From Terrabacter sp. MAHUQ-38 (GTDB lineage: Bacteria; Actinomycetota; Actinomycetes; Actinomycetales; Dermatophilaceae), in contig NZ_JACVCU010000001.1 of the NCBI RefSeq assembly GCF_014518425.1, positions 124,001 through 188,000 on the forward strand: 64,000 nucleotides of DNA, given 5' to 3'. Positions 52,655 through 62,157 of the stretch are shown here, one piece after another. The position numbers were made by a program, and so were the translations under genes. The notes below the pieces were generated by a model. It was not told where the DNA came from, ran no database searches, and worked only from the letters and a program-made list of their open reading frames with translations. The number at the start of each line of letters is the position of its first letter. Position 1 is the stretch's first letter.

Positions 52655-54202
52655 TCAGCGGGAGCGGCGGCTGCCGGCGCAGGTGCCGGCGGAGAACGCC
52701 GCGGCGCCGCCACTGCTGCTCGTCGAGTAGACCGTCGCCGACCCACCGCGACGGCCGGAACCGGCGTTGCCCGAACGGCGACCACCGGTCTGGCCCTCGC
52801 CGGCCTGAGCCACCGCGCGCCCGCGACCAGAACCCTGACCACCGGAGCGACCACCGGAGCGACCGGCGCCGCGAGTGGAACCGCGCGACTCGGAGGCCGC
52901 GCCACGGCCACCTGCTGCAGCGCCGCCGTTGCCGCCACGACCACGGCCGCGGCCGGAGCCGCGTCCCGAGCCGTTGCCCGCTGCCGCGCCCGAGCCGGCC
53001 GGCGCGGCCTCGCGGACGAGCCCCCCGGCATACGACCGGTCGCCCGGGGCCAGCTCGGTAAGGAGCGGGTGACCGAGGGCGACGCGCGTCGTCGTCGGCT
53101 TGATGCCGGCCTTGCGGGTCAGGTCGCGCACGTCGCGGACCTGCTCGTCGAGCATCATCGTGACGACGGTGCCGTCGTTGCCGGCACGGGCCGTGCGGCC
53201 CGAGCGGTGCAGGTACGCCTTGTGCTCGACCGGCGGGTCGGCGTGGATGACGAGCGCGACGTCGTCGACGTGGATGCCACGCGCGGCGATGTCGGTCGCG
53301 ACGAGCGTCTGCGCACGGCCCGAGTGGAAGTCGTCCATGTTGCGCGTGCGGGCGCCCTGGCTGAGGTTGCCGTGCAGCTCGACAGCCGGAACTCCCGACG
53401 CGTTGAGCTGCTTGGCGAGCTTCTTGGCCCGGTGCTTCGTACGCGTGAACACGACCTTGCGACCCGGGGCCGCGGTGAGGTCGAGGATGACGGGCAGGTG
53501 CGAGCCGTTGTCGACGTGGAGCACGTGGTGGCTCATCGTCGACACCGGGGACTGCGCCGAGTCCGCCTCGTGGGTCACGGGCTGGTGCAGGAACTTGTTG
53601 ACGATGACGTTGATCGCACCGTCGAGCGTCGCGGAGAAGAGCAGGCGCTGGCCGTCGCGGGGCGTCTTCTCCATGATCCGGCGCACACCGGGCAGGAAGC
53701 CGAGGTCTGCCATGTGGTCGGCCTCGTCGAGGATGGTGACCTCGACGCTGTCGAGGATGACGTGGCCCTGCTGCATGAGGTCCTCGAGGCGCCCGGGGCA
53801 GGCGACGATGACGTCGACGCCGTTGCGCAGGCCCTGGACCTGCGGGTTCTGGCCGACGCCGCCGAAGATCGTCTGCGAGGTGAGGCCGAGGGCCTTGGCG
53901 AGCGGCGCCATGGCGGTGTCGATCTGCGTGACGAGCTCGCGCGTCGGGGCGAGGATGACGGCGCGCGGCCGACGGGCCAGGCGGCTGCGGCGCGACTGGG
54001 ACAGGCGAGTCAGCAGGGGAAGGAGGAAGGCGTACGTCTTGCCGGAGCCGGTGCGGCCGCGGCCGAGCACGTCGCGGCCGGCGATCGAGTCTGGCAGCGT
54101 GGCCGCCTGGATCGGGGTCGGGGTGCTGATGCCGAGGCCGTCGAGGACCGTGACGAGGTGCGCGGGCACGCCGAGGACGGCGAAGTTCGTGTCAGTGGAC
54201 AC
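52655..54202 (-). CDS. DEAD-box RNA helicase with RGG-rich tail
   Basis: 515 residues. The Q motif TPTPIQ, motif I GRGRTGSGKT, PTREL, DEAD (ILDEADHMADLGF), SAT and HRSGRTARAG are all present in order. Residues ~395-500 are Arg/Gly/Ser/Ala-rich with many RGG/GR repeats, a disordered RNA-binding tail seen in cold-shock helicases. GTG 54202 is preferred because GGAG lies 9 nt upstream, although the frame continues in both directions. The protein likely remodels rRNA or mRNA structure. Confidence 0.92.
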   Translation of the reverse strand: MSTDTNFAVLGVPAHLVTVLDGLGISTPTPIQAATLPDSIAGRDVLGRGRTGSGKTYAFLLPLLTRLSQSRRSRLARRPRAVILAPTRELVTQIDTAMAPLAKALGLTSQTIFGGVGQNPQVQGLRNGVDVIVACPGRLEDLMQQGHVILDSVEVTILDEADHMADLGFLPGVRRIMEKTPRDGQRLLFSATLDGAINVIVNKFLHQPVTHEADSAQSPVSTMSHHVLHVDNGSHLPVILDLTAAPGRKVVFTRTKHRAKKLAKQLNASGVPAVELHGNLSQGARTRNMDDFHSGRAQTLVATDIAARGIHVDDVALVIHADPPVEHKAYLHRSGRTARAGNDGTVVTMMLDEQVRDVRDLTRKAGIKPTTTRVALGHPLLTELAPGDRSYAGGLVREAAPAGSGAAAGNGSGRGSGRGRGRGGNGGAAAGGRGAASESRGSTRGAGRSGGRSGGQGSGRGRAVAQAGEGQTGGRRSGNAGSGRRGGSATVYSTSSSGGAAAFSAGTCAGSRRSR

Positions 54203-54576
54203 AGGTGGGTACTCCAAAAGGTGGATGCGGTCGTTCTGCCCGGCGCGATGGGCCTCAGCTGTGAGGGTCGCGGCGCAAGAGCGAATCGACGGGGCCGGCG
54301 ACACTCCGCCAGGCCAAGAAGAGGCGACCCGAGGCAGAACTGGGCGGGCCGCTGTGAACGAGCGTACCGGAGCGGATGCCCGAGGCGTTAACCGAGCCGG
54401 TCTGCTCGCCGGACGGCACCCCGGCCAAGGTGTTCCGGGGCGCCGGTACGCCAGCCGCTAACGGTTCGGCCGCACCCGTGGGCACTCGGGACGAAAAGTG
54501 GCAGGATCGCCCAATCAACGGCGCATCGTCGCGCCTGCTCGCCCTGAACGAACCTGTTCGCCCGGAAGGACCATTC
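54203..54576. other. 374-bp divergent intergenic region, helicase versus ABC substrate-binding gene
   Basis: This space holds the two 5' leaders. On the right, GGAAGGA precedes the ATG at 54577. On the left, the helicase leader could be long, as in some cold-induced helicase mRNAs. I found no convincing -35/-10 pair in either direction; TACGCT near 54361-54366 on the minus strand is only a weak candidate. No palindrome or small gene is supported. Confidence 0.5.
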
Positions 54577-55485
54577 ATGCGTCGCTCGTCCCTCATCGCC
54601 GTCACCGGCTTCATCGCCGCCGGCCTCACGCTCTCCGCCTGCGGTTCGGACTCCCTGTCCACCTCCCCCGGTGCGGGCAGCACCCCCGCCGGCTCGACGA
54701 GCGCCGCGGGCGGCGGCGTCGACCAGGCCCTCGCGGCGAAGGTGCCGGCCGCCCTCAAGTCGGCCGGCAAGATCGTCGTCGGCACCGACCCGACCTACGC
54801 ACCGAACGAGATGCTCGCGACGGACGGCAAGACCGTCGAGGGCTTCGACGTCGACGTCTTCAACGCCGTGGCCGCCAAGCTCGGCCTCAAGACCGAGTAC
54901 GTCCCGGCCGGCTTCGGCACGATCATCCTCGGTGTGACGAGCGGCAAGTACGACGTCGGCGTCTCGAGCTTCACGATCAACCCCGACCGCAAGAAGCAGG
55001 TCAACATGGTGAGCTACTACAGCGCCGGCACCCAGTGGGTCGTCGCCAAGGGCAACCCGGAGAAGGTCAACATCGACGACGCCTGTGGCAAGAGCATCGG
55101 CGCCCAGAAGGACACCGTGCAGGCCGAGGACCTCGCCGCGCGGAGCAAGAAGTGCACCGAGGCCGGCAAGCCCGCGATCACGCAGGTCATCCAGACCGGC
55201 CAGGACCAGGTGACCGCTGACGTCGCGAGCGGCAAGACCGTCGCGATGCTCGCCGACTCCCCCGTCGGGCTCTACGCCGTCAAGCAGACGGGCACGCTCG
55301 AGCCGCTCGGCGAGATCTACGACTCGGCCCCGTACGGCTACGTCGTGCCGAAGAAGGACACCGCGCTCGCCGACCTGCTCGCCGAGGCGCTCAAGGCCGC
55401 CAAGGCCGACGGCAGCTACGAGGCGGCCCTGAAGAAGTACTCCGTCGAGGCCGGCGCCATCGACGACTTCGCCGTCAACCCGTGA
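54577..55485 (+). CDS. Amino-acid ABC transporter substrate-binding lipoprotein
   Basis: 302 residues. A lipoprotein signal ends LTLSAC (Cys at ~22), followed by a Ser/Gly/Ala-rich linker and a periplasmic-binding-protein fold of the polar amino-acid family ([45 protein letters not shown]). It should deliver a polar amino acid to the permease and ATPase encoded just downstream (4-nt overlap). AAGGA lies 6 nt before the ATG. Confidence 0.93.
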   Translation: MRRSSLIAVTGFIAAGLTLSACGSDSLSTSPGAGSTPAGSTSAAGGGVDQALAAKVPAALKSAGKIVVGTDPTYAPNEMLATDGKTVEGFDVDVFNAVAAKLGLKTEYVPAGFGTIILGVTSGKYDVGVSSFTINPDRKKQVNMVSYYSAGTQWVVAKGNPEKVNIDDACGKSIGAQKDTVQAEDLAARSKKCTEAGKPAITQVIQTGQDQVTADVASGKTVAMLADSPVGLYAVKQTGTLEPLGEIYDSAPYGYVVPKKDTALADLLAEALKAAKADGSYEAALKKYSVEAGAIDDFAVNP

Positions 55486-56456
55486 GCGGTCCGGTGACGA
55501 CACCGACCACCGAGGACGGGCCGGCCACGGACGACCGGCCGGGCCTCATCCAGGCCCGGCCCGTCCCGCACCCCGGCCGGTGGGTCGCGCTCGCCGTGAT
55601 CCTCGTGCTCCTCGCGATGCTGGTGAGCTCGTTCGTCACCAACGAGCGATGGAACTTCCCAAAGGCGCTCGAGATCATGCAGCAGACGCCGGTGCTCGAG
55701 GGGCTCTGGAAGGGCACGATCATCGGCACCGTCGGCGCCATGGTCATCGGCGTCGTCGGCGGTGTCGTCATCGCCGTCCTGCGACTGTCGTCGAACCCCA
55801 TCCTGCGCGGCGTCTCGTTCGTCTACACGTGGTTCTTCCGCGGCATCCCGCGTCTCGTGCTCCTGGCGATGATCGGCAGCGGTGTGGGCTTCCTCTACAA
55901 CCGGCTCGACTTCGGCGTCCCGTTCGGCCAGCAGCTCGCCTCGTTCCTGGGCCTGTCGAGCGACTTCACGTTCTTCACCCTCAACGTCAACCAGTTCTCG
56001 AGCACGCTGCTCGCCGGCATCATCGGCCTCGGTCTGTCCGAGGCGGCCTACATGGCCGAGATCGCGCGGGCCGGGATCCTGTCCGTCGACAAGGGGCAGG
56101 GGGAGGCGGCCGCGGCCCTCGGCATGAACCGGGGTCAGGCCATGCGCCGCGTCATCCTGCCGCAGGCGATGCGCGTCATCGTGCCACCCACCGGCAACGA
56201 GACCATCGCCATGGTGAAGGACACGTCGCTGCTGTCGGCGATCCCGGTCATCACCGAGCTCTTCTACCAGACCAGCGCCATCGGCAACCGGACGCTGCTC
56301 ATCATGCCGGCGTTCGTCGCCGTGACCGCCTGGTACCTCATCGTCGGCTCGGTGCTCATGGTCGGCCAGTACTTCCTCGAGAAGCGTTTCGGGCGCGGCT
56401 TCGGCACGCCGAGCAACAGGCGGTTCGCGAGGCCCGCCGGGGCAGGAGGCGCCTGA
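55482..56456 (+). CDS. Polar amino-acid ABC transporter permease
   Basis: 324 residues, a hydrophilic N-terminus of ~35 residues, then about six membrane helices. The EAA loop ([33 protein letters not shown]) is the classic permease motif contacting the ATPase. GTG start in a GTGA overlap with the binding-protein gene. The family is the HisM/GlnP type, and only one permease gene is present, so it may work as a homodimer. Confidence 0.93.
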   Translation: MSGPVTTPTTEDGPATDDRPGLIQARPVPHPGRWVALAVILVLLAMLVSSFVTNERWNFPKALEIMQQTPVLEGLWKGTIIGTVGAMVIGVVGGVVIAVLRLSSNPILRGVSFVYTWFFRGIPRLVLLAMIGSGVGFLYNRLDFGVPFGQQLASFLGLSSDFTFFTLNVNQFSSTLLAGIIGLGLSEAAYMAEIARAGILSVDKGQGEAAAALGMNRGQAMRRVILPQAMRVIVPPTGNETIAMVKDTSLLSAIPVITELFYQTSAIGNRTLLIMPAFVAVTAWYLIVGSVLMVGQYFLEKRFGRGFGTPSNRRFARPAGAGGA

Positions 56457-57292
56457 TGTCGGAGACCACGACGACACCGGCCGAGAGCGGCCGTTCACGC
56501 ACCGGTGAGGACCAGCCGCTCGTCCGCGCGGTCAACGTCATGAAGAGCTTCCACGGCAACGAGGTGCTCAAGGGCATCGACCTCGACGTGCACCGTGGTG
56601 AGGTCGTGTGTCTGCTCGGGCCCTCGGGCTCGGGCAAGACGACCTTCCTGCGCTGCATCAACCAGCTCGAGACGGTCGACGGCGGCCGAATCTGGGTCGA
56701 CGGCGACCTCGTCGGCTACCGGGAGGAGGGCGGGCACCTGCATCACCTCACCGACAAGCAGGTCGCGTCGCAGCGCCGGGAGATCGGCATGGTGTTCCAG
56801 CGCTTCAACCTCTTCCCACACATGACGGCCCTCGAGAACGTCATGGAGGCGCCGGTCCAGGTCAAGGGCGTCGCGAGGAAGACGGCCAAGGCGCGCGCCG
56901 TCGAGCTGCTCGAGCAGGTCGGCCTCGGCGACAAGCCGTCGTCCTACCCTGCCCAGCTGTCCGGCGGCCAGCAGCAGCGCGTCGCGATCGCGCGCGCCCT
57001 CGCGATGGACCCGAAGCTCATGCTCTTCGACGAGCCGACGTCGGCGCTCGACCCCGAGCTCGTCGGTGAGGTGCTGCGTGTCATGCGCGACCTGGCCGAC
57101 CAGGGCATGACGATGATCGTCGTGACCCACGAGATGAGCTTCGCGCGCGAGGTCGCCGACCACGTGGTCTTCATGGACGGCGGGGTCGTCGTCGAGGAGG
57201 GCAAGCCGAAGGACGTCATCGGCAACCCGAAGCACGAGCGCACGCAGTCGTTCCTCAAGCGGATGCGCACGGAGCACGACGACAACCCCTGA
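56456..57292 (+). CDS. Amino-acid ABC transporter ATP-binding protein
   Basis: 278 residues. Walker [11 protein letters not shown]-loop [16 protein letters not shown], signature [17 protein letters not shown], Walker [20 protein letters not shown] and the H-loop [15 protein letters not shown] are complete. The family is GlnQ/HisP-type importers of polar amino acids. 1-nt overlap with the permease gene; the three genes form one operon. A palindromic element follows. Confidence 0.95.
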   Translation: MSETTTTPAESGRSRTGEDQPLVRAVNVMKSFHGNEVLKGIDLDVHRGEVVCLLGPSGSGKTTFLRCINQLETVDGGRIWVDGDLVGYREEGGHLHHLTDKQVASQRREIGMVFQRFNLFPHMTALENVMEAPVQVKGVARKTAKARAVELLEQVGLGDKPSSYPAQLSGGQQQRVAIARALAMDPKLMLFDEPTSALDPELVGEVLRVMRDLADQGMTMIVVTHEMSFAREVADHVVFMDGGVVVEEGKPKDVIGNPKHERTQSFLKRMRTEHDDNP

Positions 57293-57307
57293 CCGCCCCG
57301 CGAACCG

Positions 57308-57352
57308 CAGTCGAGTGGGCACTTCCCCCGGGTGAACGTGCCCACTCGACTG
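57308..57352. repeat. Palindromic intergenic element, third site
   Basis: CAGTCGAGTGGGCAC and its complement (15-bp arms) around a 15-nt centre starting TTCCCCC. It shares CGAGTGGKCACTTCC with the 31-kb elements, and where those have T and A in paired stem positions this one has G and C in both arms. A further half copy lies at 57364-57380. It follows the ABC transporter stop and precedes paaK. Confidence 0.75.
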
Positions 57353-57389
57353 TGGGGGCGGGTCAAAGTGCCCACTCGACGTCGGCGGG

Positions 57390-57395
57390 CAGAAT
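57390..57395 (+). promoter_or_regulatory. -10 element CAGAAT of leaderless paaK mRNA
   Basis: CAGAAT is 7 nt before the ATG at 57403. Confidence 0.4.
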
Positions 57396-57402
57396 GGGCG
57401 GC

Positions 57403-58716
57403 ATGACGACGGAGTCACGTACGCCCGCCCTGCCCGAGCACGAGATCCCGACCATGGAGCTCGAAGAGCTCCGGGGCATCCAGCTCGAGCGGCTCCAACG
57501 GACGGTGCGGGCGGCATACGACAACGTCCAGCACTACCGGACGGCCTTCGACGCCAAGGGTTTCCACCCGGACGACCTCCGGTCGCTCGACGACGTCAGC
57601 CGCATGCCGTTCACGACGAAGGCGGACCTGCGGGCCAACTACCCGTTCGGGATGTTCGCCGTCCCGCGTGAGCACGTCGTGCGCGTGCACGCGAGCTCGG
57701 GCACGACCGGGCGGCCGACCGTGGTCGGCTACACGAAGGCCGACATCGACACGTGGGCCGACCTCATGGCCCGGTCGATCCGTCTCGCCGGGGGCCACCC
57801 CGGAGACGTCGTGCACGTCGCGTACGGCTACGGCCTCTTCACCGGCGGGCTCGGCGCGCACTACGGCGTCGAGAGGCTCGGTGCGACCGTCGTGCCCGTG
57901 AGCGGCGGCATGACCGAGCGGCAGGTGCAGCTGATCCGCGACTTCCGGCCGCGCGTCATCATGGTGACGCCGAGCTACTTCCTCAGCCTGATCGACGAGA
58001 TGGAGCGCGAGGGCATCGACCCGGCCACGACCAGCCTGCAGGTCGGCATCTTCGGCGCCGAGCCGTGGACCGAGTCGATGCGCCGGGAGATCGAGCGACG
58101 CACCGGCATGGACGCCGTCGACATCTACGGGCTGTCCGAGGTGATGGGCCCGGGAGTGGCGCAGGAGGCCGCGACGACGAAGGACGGCCTGCACATCTGG
58201 GAGGACCACTTCTACCCCGAGGTCATCGACCCCGTCACCGAGGAGGTGCTGCCCGACGGTCAGGCCGGCGAGCTCGTCCTCACCTCACTGACGAAGCAGG
58301 CGATGCCCGTGATCCGTTACCGCACAAGGGATCTCACGCGTCTGCTCCCGGGGACCGCCATCCCGTCGATGCGCCGGATGGAGAAGGTCACCGGGCGCAC
58401 CGACGACATGATGATCGTCCGTGGCGTCAACGTCTTCCCCACCCAGATCGAGGAGCACGTGCTCGCCGAGCCGCGGCTGTCGCCGTACTTCCAGTGCGTG
58501 CTGAGGCAGCCCGACCGCCTGGTCGAGCTGACCGTCCTCGTCGAACCCCTGTCGCAGCTGGCCCCGGGCGAGGCCGACGACATCGCGCGCACCCTCGAGG
58601 CCACCGTCAAGGCGCGCATCGGCACGACGTGCCGCGTCGAGGTCCGTGAGCCGGGGTCGATCGAACGGTCGATCGGCAAGGCGCGACGCATCGTCGACGA
58701 GCGCCCCGAGGCCTGA
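57403..58716 (+). CDS. paaK: Phenylacetate-CoA ligase
   Basis: 437 residues of the ANL adenylate-forming family, in the short PaaK branch. The phosphate loop ASSGTTGRPTVVGYT is at ~95-110, and YGLSEVMGPGV and the RGVNVFPTQIEEHVL hinge are PaaK signatures. It activates phenylacetate to phenylacetyl-CoA, the entry step of the pathway for which paaN, paaH and paaI lie 5-8 kb away; the ring-epoxidising genes are not in this window. Confidence 0.92.
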   Translation: MTTESRTPALPEHEIPTMELEELRGIQLERLQRTVRAAYDNVQHYRTAFDAKGFHPDDLRSLDDVSRMPFTTKADLRANYPFGMFAVPREHVVRVHASSGTTGRPTVVGYTKADIDTWADLMARSIRLAGGHPGDVVHVAYGYGLFTGGLGAHYGVERLGATVVPVSGGMTERQVQLIRDFRPRVIMVTPSYFLSLIDEMEREGIDPATTSLQVGIFGAEPWTESMRREIERRTGMDAVDIYGLSEVMGPGVAQEAATTKDGLHIWEDHFYPEVIDPVTEEVLPDGQAGELVLTSLTKQAMPVIRYRTRDLTRLLPGTAIPSMRRMEKVTGRTDDMMIVRGVNVFPTQIEEHVLAEPRLSPYFQCVLRQPDRLVELTVLVEPLSQLAPGEADDIARTLEATVKARIGTTCRVEVREPGSIERSIGKARRIVDERPEA

Positions 58717-58828
58717 CTGCTCGCGGCCGAGGAGGTGTGCCGGCTTGCGCGGTTCACTGGCCGGCGCGGTCGGGTGGTGCTTGACTCGGGAGCGACCGAG
58801 AGCTCGAGGATCGATCGGGAGGAACACC

Positions 58829-59263
58829 ATGGCTTCGATGGCCGAGCGTCTCTGGCGGGCCGGCACCAAGGCCGCCGTCTGGGTCTACCGCCGCACGGGT
58901 GGCAGGGTCGGCGGCAAGGCCAAGGGAGGCAGCCCGGTGCTGCTGCTCACCGTGCCCGGCCGGAAGTCCGGCATCCCGCACACCGTGCCGGTCGCGTACG
59001 TCCAGCACGACGGCGCCTACTACCTCGCCGCCTCGGCCGGCGGCGCGCCCGCCGAGCCCCAGTGGATCCGCAACCTCCGCGCGACGCACTCAGCGACCAT
59101 CGAGGTGGGCTCGGCGAAGCACCCCGTCGAGGTGGAGGTGCTCCGCGGCGCAGAGCGCGACGCGGCATGGAGCGACGTCATCGTCGCTGCCTACCCGTTC
59201 TTCGCCGACTACGAGACGAAGTCCGGGCGGAAGATCGCAGTCGCCAGGGTGACGCCGACCTAG
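58829..59263 (+). CDS. Ddn-like F420-dependent nitroreductase/quinone reductase
   Basis: 144 residues with the family pattern VLLLTVPGRKSGIPHTVPVAYVQHDGAYYLAASAGG and PQWIRNLRATHSATIEVG. Relatives such as mycobacterial Ddn use F420H2 to reduce quinones; an electron-transfer or detoxification role at the membrane face is inferred. GGGAGGAA precedes the ATG. The N-terminus is basic and hydrophobic, as in Ddn, where it associates with the membrane. Confidence 0.88.
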   Translation: MASMAERLWRAGTKAAVWVYRRTGGRVGGKAKGGSPVLLLTVPGRKSGIPHTVPVAYVQHDGAYYLAASAGGAPAEPQWIRNLRATHSATIEVGSAKHPVEVEVLRGAERDAAWSDVIVAAYPFFADYETKSGRKIAVARVTPT

Positions 59264-59376
59264 CCCCGCCCGACGGGCCCCTGTGGAGGGTTGCGGTCAC
59301 CAGGGTCGCGAAAACCCTTCATGAGCCGCTGTCTCAGGGCGCGCCGAACCGCCGCCGCGGCCTCTTCTCACGTCGT

Positions 59377-59401
59377 GGAACTGCCCTTGTTCGCCTGCGT
59401 A
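59377..59401 (+). promoter_or_regulatory. ECF-type promoter upstream of the symporter-sigma operon
   Basis: GGAAC (59377-59381), 16 nt, then CGTA (59398-59401) matches the usual ECF -35/-10 pattern. It would give a leader of ~105 nt before the ATG at 59513. Autoregulation by the sigma factor encoded two genes down is likely but unproven. Confidence 0.45.
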
Positions 59402-59512
59402 CGGTGGTGGTTTTGTCCGTCTCCTGACCACGCCGGAGGATCCGGTACTACGTGGTTGCGCAGGGTCGCGATTCGGTTGACAGCCGCCGCGAGCCGCCGA
59501 GACGGAGGTGCC

Positions 59513-61000
59513 ATGCGGTACGGGACCGCACTCGCGGGAGGAGTCGTCGTCGCGGCGGCCTCGTTCGTCGCGGTGGCCCGCCCCCGTCGGAAGGCGGCGG
59601 CGCCCGGCAGGTTCACGACCGACCTCGACGGTTGGGCGCTCGCCGGTCGGACCAACGGCGGGCTGATCCTGTGGTGCGTCCTCGGCGGGACGATCTTCAC
59701 GGCATACACGTTCCTGGCGGTTCCGGGCGTCGTCCACAGCTCCGGGGGAGTCGGCTTCTACGCTCTCGCGTACACGACGATCGTCTTCCCGCTGGCCCTG
59801 CTCGTCCTTCCGCGTCTGACCGGCATCGCTCGCCGGCACGGCTACGTCAGCGGCGCCGACCTCATCCGCGGCTCGTACCGCTCACCGGGCCTTGCCCTCG
59901 CCGTGGCGCTCACCGGCATCCTCGCGACGATGCCCTACATCGCCCTGCAGCTCGTGGGCCTCCGGGCCGTCCTGGCCGCGCTGGGCCTCGAGCTGCACGG
60001 TCTCGGCAGCGACCTGGCGCTCGTCGCCATCTTCGCCGTCCTCGCGTTGTCGACGTACCGGCACGGACTGGCCGCCCCGACCCCGGTCGCCGTCCTCAAG
60101 GCCGTCCTGGTCATCGTCGCCGCGGCGACGCTCGTCGTCCTCGTCTCCCGGCAGCACTCGTGGTCCACCATGACCGCGTCGGCACAGGCGGCGCTCCAAG
60201 ACCGCAGCCTGATGCTCTGGCCGCCTCCGGAGCACGGGCTGGCCTACGCCAGCCTGGCCGTCGGGTCGGCGCTCGCGCTGTTCGCGTTCCCGCACGTCCT
60301 CATGGTCGCCCTGTCCGCTCGCAGCGAGCGCACGGTGGCCGCGACGCTCCCCGCGATGCTCGGGTGGACGCTCCTGCTCGGCGTCTTCGCCGTCATGGGT
60401 GTCGTCGCCGCCGCGGTCGGCATCGAGGTGCCCTCGGGGCGCTCGGACCTCGCCATCCCCTTGCTCATCGAGCAGCTCGCCAGCCCGTGGCTCGCGGGCC
60501 TGCTGCTCGGGGTCGTCGCCGTGGCCGCCCTCGTACCTGCTGCGGTCATGTCGATCGGGGTGGCGACCCTCTTCGCCCGCAACGTCTACGTCGAGTACAT
60601 CAACCGTGGCGCGAGCAGCGCGCACGAGGTGAAGGTGGCGCGGCTCATGTCGCTGCTCGTCAAGCTCGGCGCCCTCGGCTTCGCACTCGGGTTCCAGAAC
60701 CAGAGCGCCATCCACCTCCACCTGCTCGGCGCCGCCTGGGTGCTGCAGACGCTGCCGCCCCTGCTGCTCGCCCTGGCTCCGCGCCGCCCCGGACGCACGG
60801 CCCTGCTGTCGGGCTGGGCCGTCGGCATGGTGAGCAGCACGGCGATGGTCACCCTCGGCGGCTTCTCGCCGACGGTGGACGTCCCCGGCGCCGGACCGGT
60901 GTATGCCGGTGTCGCGGCACTCGTTCTCAACCTCGTCACGATGTGGGCGGTCGAGACCGGCGGACGCGTCCTCTGGTCCGGGAACCGGGTGCGCCCATGA
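59513..61000 (+). CDS. Sodium:solute symporter family (SSS) transporter
   Basis: 495 residues with about thirteen helices. The sequence keeps the SSS pattern GGTIFTAYTFLAVPG and YGYVSGADLIRGS-like helices, and lacks a long cytoplasmic tail. The nearest functions I know in this family are transporters of monocarboxylates, proline, pantothenate or acetate, but the substrate is not determined. GGAGG lies about 5 nt before the ATG. The gene is the first of an operon with an ECF sigma factor (4-nt overlap) and a small membrane protein. Confidence 0.85.
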   Translation: MRYGTALAGGVVVAAASFVAVARPRRKAAAPGRFTTDLDGWALAGRTNGGLILWCVLGGTIFTAYTFLAVPGVVHSSGGVGFYALAYTTIVFPLALLVLPRLTGIARRHGYVSGADLIRGSYRSPGLALAVALTGILATMPYIALQLVGLRAVLAALGLELHGLGSDLALVAIFAVLALSTYRHGLAAPTPVAVLKAVLVIVAAATLVVLVSRQHSWSTMTASAQAALQDRSLMLWPPPEHGLAYASLAVGSALALFAFPHVLMVALSARSERTVAATLPAMLGWTLLLGVFAVMGVVAAAVGIEVPSGRSDLAIPLLIEQLASPWLAGLLLGVVAVAALVPAAVMSIGVATLFARNVYVEYINRGASSAHEVKVARLMSLLVKLGALGFALGFQNQSAIHLHLLGAAWVLQTLPPLLLALAPRRPGRTALLSGWAVGMVSSTAMVTLGGFSPTVDVPGAGPVYAGVAALVLNLVTMWAVETGGRVLWSGNRVRP

Positions 61001-61662
61001 ACCTGCGACCGGCGACCCGTGCGGGGCGGACCTCGCGCCCGGCACCTTCGGCTCCCCCGGCTTCCTCAGGTCCTGCAGCGCCCGGAGGCGTGGTCCCGGC
61101 AGACCATGTCGACCTGCGTGACATCGACCGGGAGGCCGCGATGGCCGCCCTCTTCGACACGCACCACCTGCAGCTGACGCGCCTCGCGCTGCTGCTCGGA
61201 GCAGGACACGACGCGGAGGACCTGGTGTCCGAGGCCTTCTGCGAGCTGCATCGCCGCTGGAGCCGGCTGCGCGACCCCAACTCGGCACCCGCATACCTGC
61301 GCAGCACCGTGACCAACCTCGCCCGTATGCGGATCCGCAAGCTCGAGGTGCGCCGACGGCATGCGCACACCGAGGCGGGCGACCTCGAGCGTGCCACCGC
61401 GGAGTCCGCGGAGAGCGTCGCGCTGCTCAAGGACGACCAACAGCGTGTCATCGACGCGCTCCAGACGCTGTCCACCCGTCAACGCGAGACTCTTGTCCTA
61501 CGCTATTGGCTGGGCCTGAAGGAGACCGAGATCGCGGACGCGCTCGGCATCAGCACCGGAGCCGTCAAGTCACACGTCTTCCGTGGGATGGGCGCACTGA
61601 CGGCCCTGTTGGAGCCGCAGTCGGAGGATTGGTCGAGAGAGCGGGCGGAGGGACAGCCATGA
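60997..61662 (+). CDS. ECF sigma factor (SigE family)
   Basis: 221 residues. Region 2 (FDTHHLQLTRLALLLGAGHDAEDLVSEAFCELHRRWSRL, ~53-92) and region 4 (ALQTLSTRQRETLVLRYWLGLKETEIADALGISTGAVKSHVFRGMGAL, ~150-197) are present; regions 1.1 and 3 are absent. A Pro/Ala-rich ~40-residue N-terminus precedes it. The ATG overlaps the symporter stop by 4 nt and its own stop overlaps a small membrane-protein gene, which is probably the anti-sigma factor. Confidence 0.9.
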   Translation: MNLRPATRAGRTSRPAPSAPPASSGPAAPGGVVPADHVDLRDIDREAAMAALFDTHHLQLTRLALLLGAGHDAEDLVSEAFCELHRRWSRLRDPNSAPAYLRSTVTNLARMRIRKLEVRRRHAHTEAGDLERATAESAESVALLKDDQQRVIDALQTLSTRQRETLVLRYWLGLKETEIADALGISTGAVKSHVFRGMGALTALLEPQSEDWSRERAEGQP

Positions 61663-61934
61663 CGGACCAGTCGATGGACGAACGCCTGACCGAGTCCCTG
61701 CGCGCCTTCGCCTCACAGACCACCGCCTCGCCGGACGCGTACGCCCGCACGAAGCAGGAGTGGCAGCGCCGTGACCGTCGCCGGCGTCTCGTCATGGTCG
61801 CCGTCGCCGGCGTGCTCATCGCCGCAGCCGACGTGGTCGGCCTGTGGGCGCTGCACGCCAGCGAGCAGTCGACGACCCCCTCACCGTCGTCGACGACAAC
61901 GCCTGCCGTGAGCCGGGTCGTCATACTCCCCTAG
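61659..61934 (+). CDS. Small single-pass membrane protein, probable anti-sigma factor
   Basis: 91 residues. A charged cytoplasmic N-terminus (~1-42, DERLTESLRAFASQTT to QRRDRRRR), one membrane helix (~44-65) and a short external tail. The position directly after an ECF sigma gene with a 4-nt overlap is typical of anti-sigma factors, but the usual ZAS or helical anti-sigma motif (HxxxCxxC) is missing and no family match is evident. It could also be a small sensor or structural partner of the symporter. Confidence 0.7.
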   Translation: MTDQSMDERLTESLRAFASQTTASPDAYARTKQEWQRRDRRRRLVMVAVAGVLIAAADVVGLWALHASEQSTTPSPSSTTTPAVSRVVILP

Positions 61935-62157
61935 CGCGTCCCGACCACGCCTTCGGGTCAAGGACGCAGCCACCCCGCGAGGCCCCTCCGAGCGCACCCA
62001 GCTCGGCGGCGTTCGACACCCTCCGGTGAATTTACCTGCCAGTCAAAGGCGTTCGTGTAAACCTTCTGCTCGACGTGCGCAACCTCCAAGTGACCCCGAC
62101 GTCGCAGTCGCGCGGCGCGGCGGTCATCAGACCCAGTCGTCCGAGAGCAGAGGACCC

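Noticed and set aside
61935-62157. Promoter of the exported RidA gene
   Set aside because: TTTAC/GTAAA arms near 62030-62060 and AT-rich DNA were noted, but no -35/-10 pair or ECF-type GGAAC motif with correct spacing was found.
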